A stretch of DNA of 64,000 bases. It comes from Luscinia megarhynchos (lineage: Eukaryota > Chordata > Aves > Passeriformes > Turdidae). The stretch is taken from the NCBI GenBank assembly GCA_034336665.1, contig CM067570.1, forward strand, positions 25,997,002 to 26,061,001. The letters are read 5' to 3'. Positions 49,801 to 61,800 of the stretch are shown one piece after another (position 1 is the first letter of the stretch; every line of letters begins with the position of its first letter). The position numbers and the translations under genes are program-made. Under the pieces are notes generated by a model. The model was not told the DNA's origin and searched no databases. It saw nothing but the letters and a program-made list of their open reading frames with translations.

Positions 49801-52800
49801 AAAGCTGTCAAGCTATCTATATGAAACCAATTTAAATCTAAAGGGACTTATTTAAAAAAAAAACAAACCGAAGCAAAAAACCTCTGGCAAACTCCAGATG
49901 TTGAACTCAAGTGATGGGCTTATTTACCTGGAGAAGAAGGAGTTGAGATGCAGATATAGGATAACAGAATTGTTTAGGTTAGAAAACTTAGGTTGGACCT
50001 TTGAGATCATTGAGTGCAACCATTAACCCAGCAGTGACAAGCTCACCACTGGACCATGTCCTTAAAGTGCTACTTTTAAATACCTCTGGGGATGGTGACT
50101 CCACTGCTTCCCTGAGCAGCCTCCTTCATGGCTTAACAGCCCTCTCTGTGAAGAAAATTTTGTAATCTCCAGTCTAAACTTCCCCTGGTGCAACTTGGGA
50201 CCATTTCCTTTTGTCCTATTGCTTGTGACCCAGAGGGCTGGCAGACAGACATATCTCCAATATTCTGGACTGGAGATATTATACTCTTCTGTTATCAGGT
50301 TGGCAATTAAAACTTGGTTTTTTTGAGGAAGCAAATGTATTTTCTTGCCCTTCTTTTTTTTTTTGTACTGCATCAATGTTGGTTGCAATGAAAGACATGG
50401 CCATTGCTTTGTTAATATGCATGTGGATAAATGGACAAGTGTGCTATGCAGCTGCTGAAGGACCTGCTTATCTCAGGTGTTTCCTTTCTCAGTTTTGCCT
50501 AAGCTGAGAAACACGTCTTCAGAACATTTTTTGTCTCTGTAGCCTTGGCAGCCCAGATTCCAAATGTGATCTCCTCTTTTCTGGCAGTGTGTGATGCTGG
50601 AAACCAACATGCAATGCTCAGTTTTGTGATGTGCCCTGTGGCTGTCTGTCTATTTTAGAAGGAGATATGGCCTTCAGAGACTACAGGTCCCAGCAAGCAG
50701 TGCTCCATTCTGATCTGATAAGCAGCTGCTCAGATCTGGTGCGTGCTGCATGCCAGGGCGTGCTGGCTGCATGAGCCACACCTCAGCATCTGAGATAAGG
50801 GTGGCTGCACACTGCTCCAGCCAGCACAAACTAGGTGCAGCTTTGGCCAGAAAGCTGTTTTTTTTTTTCTTTTTTTCTTTTTTTTTTTTTTTCTTTTCCT
50901 CTGCCCTTCAGTTTTAGGAACTTATGTTGTCTTATACAGCAGTGCAACAGGATTCTGGTATATAGCAGGATTGCACATCATCCGAATATGCTTTTGGTTT
51001 CCAGGTTCTCCCAGGTTCTTCCTTTTCCTCCTCTGTGATGGTTGCTCTCATATGATGTTCAGGAGTGGGTAAAACACTTGGAAGTGGCTGATTGCTTCAA
51101 GTAAGTGTGTTGTTGCAAGACATTCAAGCCCATTTTTACTTGCTAAAAAGACCTGGCTCATTCACAAAAGCTTTGTATAAACAGTCTGAAATTTGGGGTG
51201 GTTTATCTGATACAATTTTTTAAAAGTTTGCCCAATATGGGAAGAGACTACCTCACTTTGACCTGGGCAGCTGAGGAAGGAGCTTTGGCACACCTTTGGT
51301 GCAATTTAGACACCTGTTCTGAAATGCCTTCAGATTAAGAGTTCAAAAGCTGACTCTGCTTGGATGCAGTTCAGGATTGAAGCAATCCCTTTCTCCCACT
51401 CTTAGACTAGATGCTACCCAAGATGTTTGGATGTAGCTTACTTCTCTGTAGCAATTCCTTTCTGAGTTCTGCTCTTCATCTGGATCTGCACCTGAGCAAG
51501 TGAAGGCATGATGAAAAGTTCTTTTGGAGTTTCATTGCATCTCAGGTGTTTCTTGGGAAGTGTGAAAAACCCTGTGTGACTGGTCTGAGATTCATAGGTG
51601 ACTTCAGTTTCTGCTATCTGTTGTAAAATACAAAGCCAAGGTGTCAAGTGTCCTGCACTATTTGTCATCTTTATTTCTTGCTCTGTAATCTTGTTCAAAG
51701 AAAGTTTAACTGAGTGAAGAGCTTCTCATATTTTTAAAAATCTATATAAATATCACTTACCACTACAGTACCAAGTTGATCAATAGCCCTGTTTATCCCA
51801 AAATTCCATCTCAGTCCATGGTCAATAATGGACTCAGGGAAAGAGAAAAATTACATTCTATGTGAGAAAAGAACCTCACTTTGGAGCACTTTCTTGCTTA
51901 GGAGCTTGAACTTCCTAAGTTAACATTTGCTTCTGGATCAAGGTAACCCAGATGTTCCTGCCAATGTATTCTGTCATCCCACATCCTGTATTTGCACCTT
52001 TGCACATTAAACATAAAAACAATAGCATTACTACCTGGATTTAGTTCTTTGTGTAGATGGCAGTATGGGTAGCTGAAAAGCTGCAAAAGACAAATCAGAT
52101 GTTGTTAAGTCCTTCCTGCTTGATGGTTTGTTTTGGAACTTGGGGATAATCCTCAAGGCTGCAGTTTGGTCATGTATTAGCTCTATTTATAATTTTTATT
52201 GAACCCTGAGATCTGACTTTTATCTCAACTTTATAAATAATGCAACCTTTGGCTAGAAGACTGAGGGTAAATACACACATAAAAGAAGAGCAGTTAATGA
52301 ATAGATAGCTGGTCAACAGAGATGACAGTGGCTAAATCATCTGCCAGATTCTTAATACCATTAAACTAAAGCACGTTTGGTCTGATCCAACATCTGAATA
52401 ATTTAATTTCCATTGATTTCAAAGGGGTGCTTTCTTAGCCTGTATAATACGAATTCCTATCTCTGTATCCTTTTTATTTTTTGCCCCCTTTTTATTCCCC
52501 ATTTTTCCTTTCTAAGCACAGTTAAGTTATTTGATCTGACTCCCTTCTGCAGCAAGTTTTTTTGTAGAAACAGCTTCCTGGAGAAGAGTGGCACCATGGT
52601 ATACTAGGAATAGCCTATTGGATAAGATGATAAAGATTGATCCAGTGCTTTTAAGGGAATAGCCAGCTACAGAAACCTGTGTTTTTACAGAGGAATGCTG
52701 TAGTAAGGGAAGTACAAATGTCTCTGATACTGACGGAGAACTTGCCTGTTCTCTGCTGTTATTATAGGTCGTATATATATATATGCCTATATATATAGGA

Positions 52801-55800
52801 TATATAAGTGCCTTCTTTTCCTGCCTCAAAAAGGCATACTACTTGATTGATTTTTAACCACAGCAAGTTTTAATTTATTTGTACCTGTAAGTAAATGTAT
52901 CAAACCTCTGCACTGACAAATCTGTAATGGGATTTGTATCCAAGCCCCATTTTATTCTGACTTTCTGGCAGACATGAGTCTGTTCCCCTAAGGCACCTCA
53001 ACCATGCAGTCTTTTCTACTCCTGGATATCCTCTTGCTCTGTCTGACTCCACCTCAAATATGTCTGTATGGCAGGACCTGGTTTTCCTACAGTTGTCCCC
53101 TGGTGCAATTACAGCACGATTAAAATATGCAGTGTGGCTGGGACCTTGATCATGTTCTGACAAGAATACAGCCTTAGACACACAGCCCAGTTGCAGCATG
53201 GCAGTGATGTCACAGAGCAGCCCTGCTCATCTTGCACCACGGGCTGGGCTTTATGTGCTGTTCCTTGGCACGTTTCTAGTCACACCCCTTGCTATCATTG
53301 CATTTTAAATGTCATTATCCCAGGTGCCTAGATCAGCCCGGGAATGAACTTACAAGTGCCCCCACACAGCGTTTTCCAGCATTTTGCTGCTGTCTGCATT
53401 TCTAAAGAAGTAATAGTGCACTTTGAAGTTTCCTCTTATTTTCAAATTATTGAGTACTTACAGAGTTTAAAACTTGATTCCTAAAAAAAGTGCACACAGG
53501 TATTTGTTATCTATTGTAATGCTGGGGCCCTGAGCTTGAGACCAATCTCTGACTAGTGGTTTTCAAAAAGAACTTTTTCCTTAAAAACAGGCAGTCCTAG
53601 CAGAATGCTTATAACTTGGTAATTTGTCCACTTTTGCCCCTTCCTGGGAAATGTCCAATACTATCCACTGTCAGAGACAGGCTCCTGGACCAGATGGATG
53701 ACTGGTTTGTCTCAGTTGTACACCTTTTATGTGTCATGCTGAAGTTATGACCCCTGAGACCATTTCACAAGCTATTCTGACTACAGGAGCATTAAACCCC
53801 CACCCCCCACAAAATCCTCTGACCTTTCTGTGTTCTTCCATTACCACATCTTGTTCTGAGTCTGTGGCAGATGGGATGGGAGGAATAAAAGCTATTTGCA
53901 TTAAGTTCTTTTGCTTTAACCTGTTGGCTCTTCGCATATCCTTGCTCTGCCCTGAAAGAATGGGAGATGGCCCAAAGATGAATGGCAGATAAAAACAGGT
54001 CAGTGCCTCCTACTGGGAGACTTATCATGGAAAAAAGTCCTTGCACTCCAGATGCCCCTGTGGGGGAGGCATGTTTCCTCATAACCCTTTTAAATGGGTT
54101 GCATTGCAACTGTGCTTCCTTCCTACAGAGCTTTGCCACACACAGCCACGAACATTGGGTGGTGTGTACTTGAGAGCTTCTCTGTGCCCTGTAGTCACAG
54201 CTAGCACTGACAGTCAGATCAATGCTTCCTTGAATTCTCCATGTTTGTGAGCCTTGTCATTCTTCAGGAATCTGTGAAATTCAGAACATGTTATGTGGCA
54301 TGCAAAAAAAATACACGTACTTGTTATAATTGTAGGGCTTCTTTCTTTCAGGGAAATGGCTTTCATAGAAAGTGGGATGGGATTTCTCACTCTGAAGATG
54401 TGTTGATAGCAAAGTTCTTAACATCAGTTCTTAACAAACAGTGGGTTTGTTTAGAATTTCAAGTGCTTTGGGTTTTCTGTAAAGTTCTGCTCATTCCTGT
54501 GCCTGTGCTCTGCCATAGCAGCCTTTGTGACCTGGAGACCTTTCAGCTGCCTGCTCTAAGAAGCAAGAGAAGGAATCTTTCATGGAAGCACTGATCAGAG
54601 CAGTGTGCTATTCCATCCCTTCTGGGGCTGATTTCCATGTTTTCTTTGAATTTCTGTTATTTGACTTGAGGACAGCCTTCATTTTTGACAAACCTGAGCT
54701 GTTTTGCAGAAAGCAGGCACTCTCAAGAAGTTGTGCTTGTTCCAAAATCCAGTTGCTTTCAAAGTGATCTCTTACAGAAGGAATTTTTAAATTTTTTTTT
54801 TTTTTAAGTGTCTGAGTTTTATTCACATGTTTGTTTCTTGGCTGGGATATTTTTTAACTGGTTTAGTGAGCTGAATCAGCTCTTCCACAAATGAAATTAA
54901 TACCACAGCCAACACAAAGGAGTAAGAGTGTATGGGAGTGTATGGCTGGAGCAGGAAAGAGAGGGAATAAGGTATAAGTTTTTCTATTCTTTGTTTCTAG
55001 CTGCAGTGCTTAAATAGATAACCTTTTATTTTCCTTTTTTTTCCCCCTTGACAGCTTTTCTTTCCATTTTATATACAATTTAGCAAAGGATTTATGCCTA
55101 GTCTCAAGAGGGCTTTGACAGGACTTTCACTGACCTCAGTGTAATAGATGGGGTGTCTGAGGGGACTCAGAGCTTTTGGTCAGGAACTGGCTGAGAGGCA
55201 GCAAAGCAGCCAACACTGAGTATCTGTGGGACTGCTAAGCAGGAGAAATTTGGGTTCAGGTAGTGCCCTTGGCAGCCTCCAGTTTCCATCCTCTTGATAA
55301 TGCCCATACAGGTAGCTGGGCTCTATTCCTGCCAGATGTTTCTTGGCTTCCACAGTTTTTATAAATTTTTCTCTGTCCTCAGGCTCCCTTAGAAACAAAT
55401 AACTCTGTCCTACAAGAAGTAAGTTTTGGAGGTCTGAGGCAGAAGTGCAGCATCTGTGGAAGATCAGAGTAAGTCTGGTTTTCCAGGCTGAAATGTTATG
55501 GGTTTACATGCCTGTCCAACAGTGAGAACTGTGAATCTCTATCCCTCCTGATGCTTCCAGTGACAACTGAATGATGCTGGTTTATAAAATCAGGAAGAAA
55601 TTTATATGGCTGGACTTCAGCAGCCTACACCCAAGGACAGCAATTGAGGTTTGACTCTTGTGCAGTGCATGGCAAGCTCCTTGTTTACCTCTTAATGTGC
55701 ATGGGCACATGTTAAGTTATAACCTAATTAAGAATTCCTACTCTACTCCAGGAAGTGACGATCTGCTTCAGCAATTCTGTTTTTCTTTAAGGTGTTGACC

Positions 55801-58800
55801 AGTACTGTGGAATTTAAAACTATGTATCCTGAAGAAGGCATAGAAACATAATTTGAATGCAAACTGTATTAAGTGCTCACATCCTGTATCCTAGCAGGAA
55901 TTTCACCAAACAGGGGAAGTATTCATCGAACTGGGAGCAAAGCAATGTCAAGTTGAGAAGGAAATTACTATGGAAATGAGTTTTAAAAGCCTGAGGCAGA
56001 TGTAGGGAGAGGCACATTGTGCAGGAATTTTCCTCATGCTCTCTAGCTTATACAGCCTTTCCATTACTTCAGCTGCAGCATGTAAGAAATCTTTGGCTTG
56101 GAGGACAGTCACTGACTTTCAGCATTTTTGGGCTGCTGCTGTGGGCTGGTTTCCCTGTTATGAGCCATTAAACCAGCCTCAGCCAGGGCTGGGGCATCTC
56201 CCTCTTTGGGAGCAGCCTTGCTTGGGCTCACCAGGGTTCCTTCAGCCCAGCACTTTGTCTCTCTGTGGTCAGCAGTGGATGCTTAGGAGAAAAAGAGAAA
56301 TATGTTGACTGCTCTCCTCCTGTACGGCTCCAGTGCTTGGCAAGGAGCAGATGACTGGGTCAGTAGGTTACTAGTGCTTAATTTCATTTTTTTTATTCCC
56401 CACAAATTTTTTTTTCTTTTTTTTCTTGTGCATTTCAAGGATCCATATCTAGTTTCACAGCTAACCTGCACAGTGTTAAGAAATCTCTCCCATCTGCCTG
56501 CTGGTTAAGTTTCAGAGAAATGCCAAATAAACTGCCTATTAATTTGCTTCATGCTCTTTATATGATTTGATCTTAAATGATAAATTATGACTTAGGTAAT
56601 TTTTTTACTTAAAGGTTTTTGAGCAATATGCAAGTGGATTTGTTGGCCTAGTGCATTGCAAATATGGCAGTACAAGAAAAAAGTGATATTTTTCAGAAAG
56701 AGCAGACAGGTCCTCTAGTGTCTTCTCAAAAATTCTGGAATATTCCTGAGGCAGAAGTGGATTCCTGATACACTCTGGAATGGATTCATTGCAAGTAAAG
56801 AGATATACAGCCTAGGACAGGAAAGTGGAAAATGTTAATCACATTGGCAGTAATTGAGGAGAAGTGATTGTGTGGGAGAGAAAACCAGGTTGTTAATGGA
56901 TAAGTGTATGTGTTTACAGATTGTTTGGGAATTAATGGAACTTTAAAGGGTTCAGTTAATTCCAATGCCTCAGACATTGAAAGGAAATAAACTGTGATCC
57001 CCTTACTTTAATTTTGTTGTCATTAAAAAAAAATCAAGAGACTGAAAATTAGGATTTAGGATTAAACAGCATAAGAAAGTGAAAATATTTCAAAGAGCTT
57101 TTCTTTAATAGACTTGTTTTAACTTAAAACTTTTTGTTAAAACTATTCTGGTTACTCCCAGTAATGGCAGAAATGTGAGAATCTGTTGCAGAATTGCTCA
57201 TGCTCAGCTATGTCATTGGGTAGAAATTACATTAATCTGTACAGATTGACAAGTTTAACAAAAACTGGTTTAGACACTGAACTGGGGAAGATAGCCCAGT
57301 TGGAACCTCACATAACACTATTTCCAAGTAAAATCCTGTTTGAAAAGGTCTGGAAGTTTATCACTTTGTTTTTTACCTTTGTGGCTATTGCTTTCAGAGA
57401 AAAAAATTTATATGTCAAATCTTGGGAACACACATTTATTCAGAATACAAACTGTTCTGTCTTAATATGGAAATGAGAGCCTATGAATTGGAAAGTCACA
57501 AATTTATTTCTCTTTCCTGTGTCACATAAAATTATTAATTTACCAGCCTCAATTATGCAGTTCTATTATTTTGTACATAAGTATTACGAATAATCTGAGG
57601 TCTGATTATGCTCCTGTCTGCTGGTATCTATTAATTGATTTGATTGGAAGTTGGTTTGGACTGCAAAACCAGTGAATCCTGCTGTCTGAGAAGAATGTTT
57701 ACTCTATTTTCCTTTTACTCAAGCAGGAAGGAATGCATCCATGAATATTCATCTTCCTCTTCTAATTCCCTCTATGTAATGCAATAGTTTCTTTCAACAC
57801 CCACTCTCTCCCCCCACCAATACTTCAGAAACATCTGCATGATTCTGAAGCACAGAAATAGTCACTTAAGGAAGGTCAGTGTAATTGCTTTTTAATTTAA
57901 CTTTAAATGCCACTGACCTGTACAGTAGAGCCTGCCTGCCCAGTATGTCAGGATCCCGTGCTCAAGGGAATCTGAGGCTGCAGATACCTGCTGCAGAAAG
58001 AGCCTGGGCAGATCTGTTGGTCTGTCTGGCTGGCTGGTTTGTGAAATGGAAGTGAGTGCCATGGTGCAAGGCTTCTGCAGCAATAATTCACCGTGTTGCT
58101 GCTGCTGAGTTGACAGGCTCTAATCAATAGCTCAGAAGGTGCTTGTGAAGATGCCTCCAGGTAAGCAGCCCTGGAAGTAAGAATTTGAGAATGATGAGGC
58201 CAGTTACCTTTTTAGTCTATTCTGATTTTAGCCAGCTCTTTGGTTTTGGCCTTCATCCCAGGCTCTGCCTCTGTGCAGTGTATAGTCAATGATCTGAGCA
58301 ACTCACAGTGCTGTGCACTGTGAGAACTGATAATGAGTTAATGAGGCATTGGTGTTTTATCTCCAGTATTCTGTAAACTTGTTCCCTGAATAGGGTAAAT
58401 CTGTGTCCTATCACTCCTGTGGCTCATGAAGAACTAACCTGGAAAGACCTGTTAATCTTCCTGATCTGGAAAGATCTGGTTTCCCTACATCCCAGTGAAC
58501 AGGTGTATAAAGAACAGAAAGGACATAGGTGGAAAATCTCCTCGAAGATAAATAAATGAACTGTAGGAATAAGAGCTCTGAACAGTATTTATTTCCATAA
58601 ACTGAAAATGCTGTAAAACTCTAGTGCTGTCTGCCAGTTAGTCATCTAGTTTGTGTGGATCTGTGGAATGTAGTTATTGGCAGTTCTCAAAACAAGCCAC
58701 CCTATACTTGCCCAAGTGTTTCACAATATAGGAGGCATGTTGAAGCCTGTCTGTGTTCCTTTGCACTACAGCCAAATTACTGCATTTAATTATTCTTTAC

Positions 58801-61800
58801 CTACATCTCTGTATATATCTCTCCTCACCATTTGATCCTTTTTTTTTCTAGTGAGTGCTTTTGTAAACAACAGGTTGATACCATGCAGTGGAAAACTTGC
58901 ACTGACATCAGTGGCATTCATTGCTTTTGAGTCTGCCCATCCCTGAGAACCCTCTGAAAACATGCAGGACCTGACCTCAAGGTGCTGGGTGCTCTCAGCT
59001 CTAGCTGGATTCAGGCAGTGCATGTGAGAATATTGGGAAGCTTTAAGTGTGCCTTAAAAAAGACAAAACTTGTCAAGAAGGAATAAAGCTCTTTCCTCTG
59101 CGAGCTCCTGCCCTGAACAGGTCTGCAGCCAGCTACAGCTGCTGAGGCATTGCAGGAGGAGCCTACAGTGAACCAGATTGCAATGAGGCAGTGGGAAAGA
59201 TGGCTGGGTGGGGTAAGGCAAGTGCCAGGTACTCAGTAGGCAGTGGGTCTGTGCTAGCCAGCAAGACCAGCCCTTTTGAGCTATTGTTTTGTTGAAAATC
59301 TGATTCTACGCCCTTTTCAAATGTCAGGTAAGAAATTCCAATTTCAGTACTCAGATTGTCTCAAGGAGTCTTACAGCAGTTTTGAGAATAAAGGGCTACA
59401 TTTAACTGAACCATTTTAAAATAAAAAGTAGAAAAAAGGAGGAGCTTTTAGACAAATTGTGTGTGTCTATGAGTATAGTATTCCAAATAGTCTGTCCTTG
59501 TGATTTTTTGGGTTGGGTGGTTGTTTGTTTGGTTTTTTTATGTTTTTGTGAACCTGATGGTATTCAAACCTGGGAATTTAATTCTGCAGTTTGTACAATT
59601 TTTTACATGCTTGTGTGCTCAGAAGGGCTTTCTGTTCTTTTTCACCTACCCACAATGGGCAAATGTCACCTTCAATCCATCTTCCTGTAGTAAACAGATT
59701 TGGCCATAAGGACAAGATGAGTCCTAACAGATGGAGCCTATTGGTGCTCCACCAAGATGTGTTGGGATTGTCACTAGACACTGGAGGACAAGAGCAGCTG
59801 CCTTCCTTGGAGACCCCAAGGCTGCAGCCTTTGAGGTAATTCCTCCTGCTGCCGAATGAGAACCCTGAAGTACATTTCCTTTCTTGCTCAAAAACCAGAA
59901 TAGCACTCCAATTTCTTCCTCTCTGTAACTTTAAGTTTCTGTGTATAAAAGGCCGGGCTTCACATCCAGATTAGAAGGTGAGATTTTAGTAACATGAGTC
60001 TTTTTTCATGACCAGAAAGCTTGCAGCCTCTTCCCCAAAGCAGCGCGCTGCTCCGGCTGGGGACAGCAGGATGGGTTAATCGTGGCCCCATTTCCTGAGG
60101 TCTCCTGCAGTCATGATTTGTGAATGCCTGAGAATGCCCCTGCTGAATTCTAATTGTTTGTGGCAGTCGGCACATGATTCCAAGTGTTTGGTCACAGCAG
60201 TGTTCGTTTTCTGCTCTTTTAATCTTTGATGGATGTTGCGCCTGGCTTCACTGATGTGCTTCACCACACAGTAGGCAGTGATTTCCTATAAGATGTTTTG
60301 TCTCAGCTACAGAGGTGTGGAGTCCCTATATGATGGCCAATATTTATTAATGACATCCCAAGGTTTCCAAGGAGAAAGCTCCACCGTGGACCATTAGAAC
60401 CTAATCTATTCCAAAATGTCAGATGCAGTTAAGCTAGGGCTAACTCGATTGCACTGAGACTTTCCTCGTTAGCTCAAACTCTGATTAGAAGACTGATTAA
60501 AGGCATTCTCTTTGTAAAGGTTCACTCTTTATCTCTGCAGATATCATTACTACATAAGACAGGATAAAGCCAGCTAAAGGCTCTCACAAATGCTGGAGCT
60601 GAAGAATATTAGTGTGTATGTGCAGTTATTCAGGACCATATAAATGCACATGCATGTTTTTAAAAATGTGTTTAATTAGTAACATGAAAAATGTTAATTT
60701 ATAAATATGGATAATCTTAAATTTTGTTGCATCTTTCAGCTTATTCATCTGATGTTGTTAAAATGAAAGGTCAAGTTTTCATATCATATGTAAAGCAGTA
60801 GGATTGGGATTTTAACAGCAATTTGGGAGTTGCTGGGATACGAAGTATTTTGTTCAGAATTCTTGGTATCTGAGATCATTATGACCAGCCAAACTGCTTC
60901 CTGTGATTTAAACATTGCTCTTGCTGTTCAGTCTAAACTGCATGATGGCAATACTGCTGAAATATCCTATGCTCTTCCTAATGTTTTGCCTACAAATAGT
61001 ATTAAGCTTTGGCAATGCCTTTAAATTTCTCACAGTGTTCATGTTTGTATATAAGCTCTTAGAAGAAAGAATTGTTGATTCATTATGTGTTTGTGTGGTG
61101 CTTACCACAATATAGGTGATGTATATTTCTGTAACCTAGATAATAAGCTGGTATTATCAAGAAATAAAAACATCCAGAATGCAAATGCCAAAACTTCAAA
61201 ATTATTTCCAAGATGAAGTTCCTAAAAAAATGGGGCTTTCCACTCTTATTCTTCAGAATTTTGTAGTTTGCTGCCTTGTGCATGAATCATTCTACAAACA
61301 CCTTGTAGGATAATGAGAAATAGACCAAAAAAATAAAGGGCTTTAAGAAATTGTATGGAACTCAGTGTTCTCTTACAAGGGATTTGATTGTTGTTTCTAT
61401 TCTGGTCAAACTAATAATAACTGAACCATGCTGCTGCTGGTTGATGACTTGAGTGTGCATATTAGTATGGGAAAGAGAGCACAATAGTAAGTGGTCATAT
61501 TGGTCCAGTAACCACTGAACAGATAGTTTGTTTAATTTTTGACACTCTTTAGCAGGGAGGCCATGCTCTGGAACATTGGTATCTCGCTTCTGAAGTTAGC
61601 TTGGGGGAATGTTGATTCTTTATGTGCCAGAGTCAATCTTAATATTGTTCAACAATAATAATAGTAATTTAAAAATCTAGCTGTTCCACTGCAAATTATG
61701 TGTAGGGTGTACCTTGTTTTATAGCTGATGGGCTAGAAGTTTTGATTTGCTTTTTCGTGAACACCCCTTGCAGAAGTAACTGAAGTTGCTCTTTGGGCTC

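Noticed and set aside
50062..50388. 108-codon minus frame
   Set aside because: It overlaps a diverged CR1 3' fragment outside the CR1 coding region.
52035..52072. 38-bp segment with a good acceptor (CAGCTTTTCAG) and donor (GTAGTA)
   Set aside because: No frame gives a phase that fits between the exons at 52906 and 51617, which already join in phase; probably a cryptic exon.
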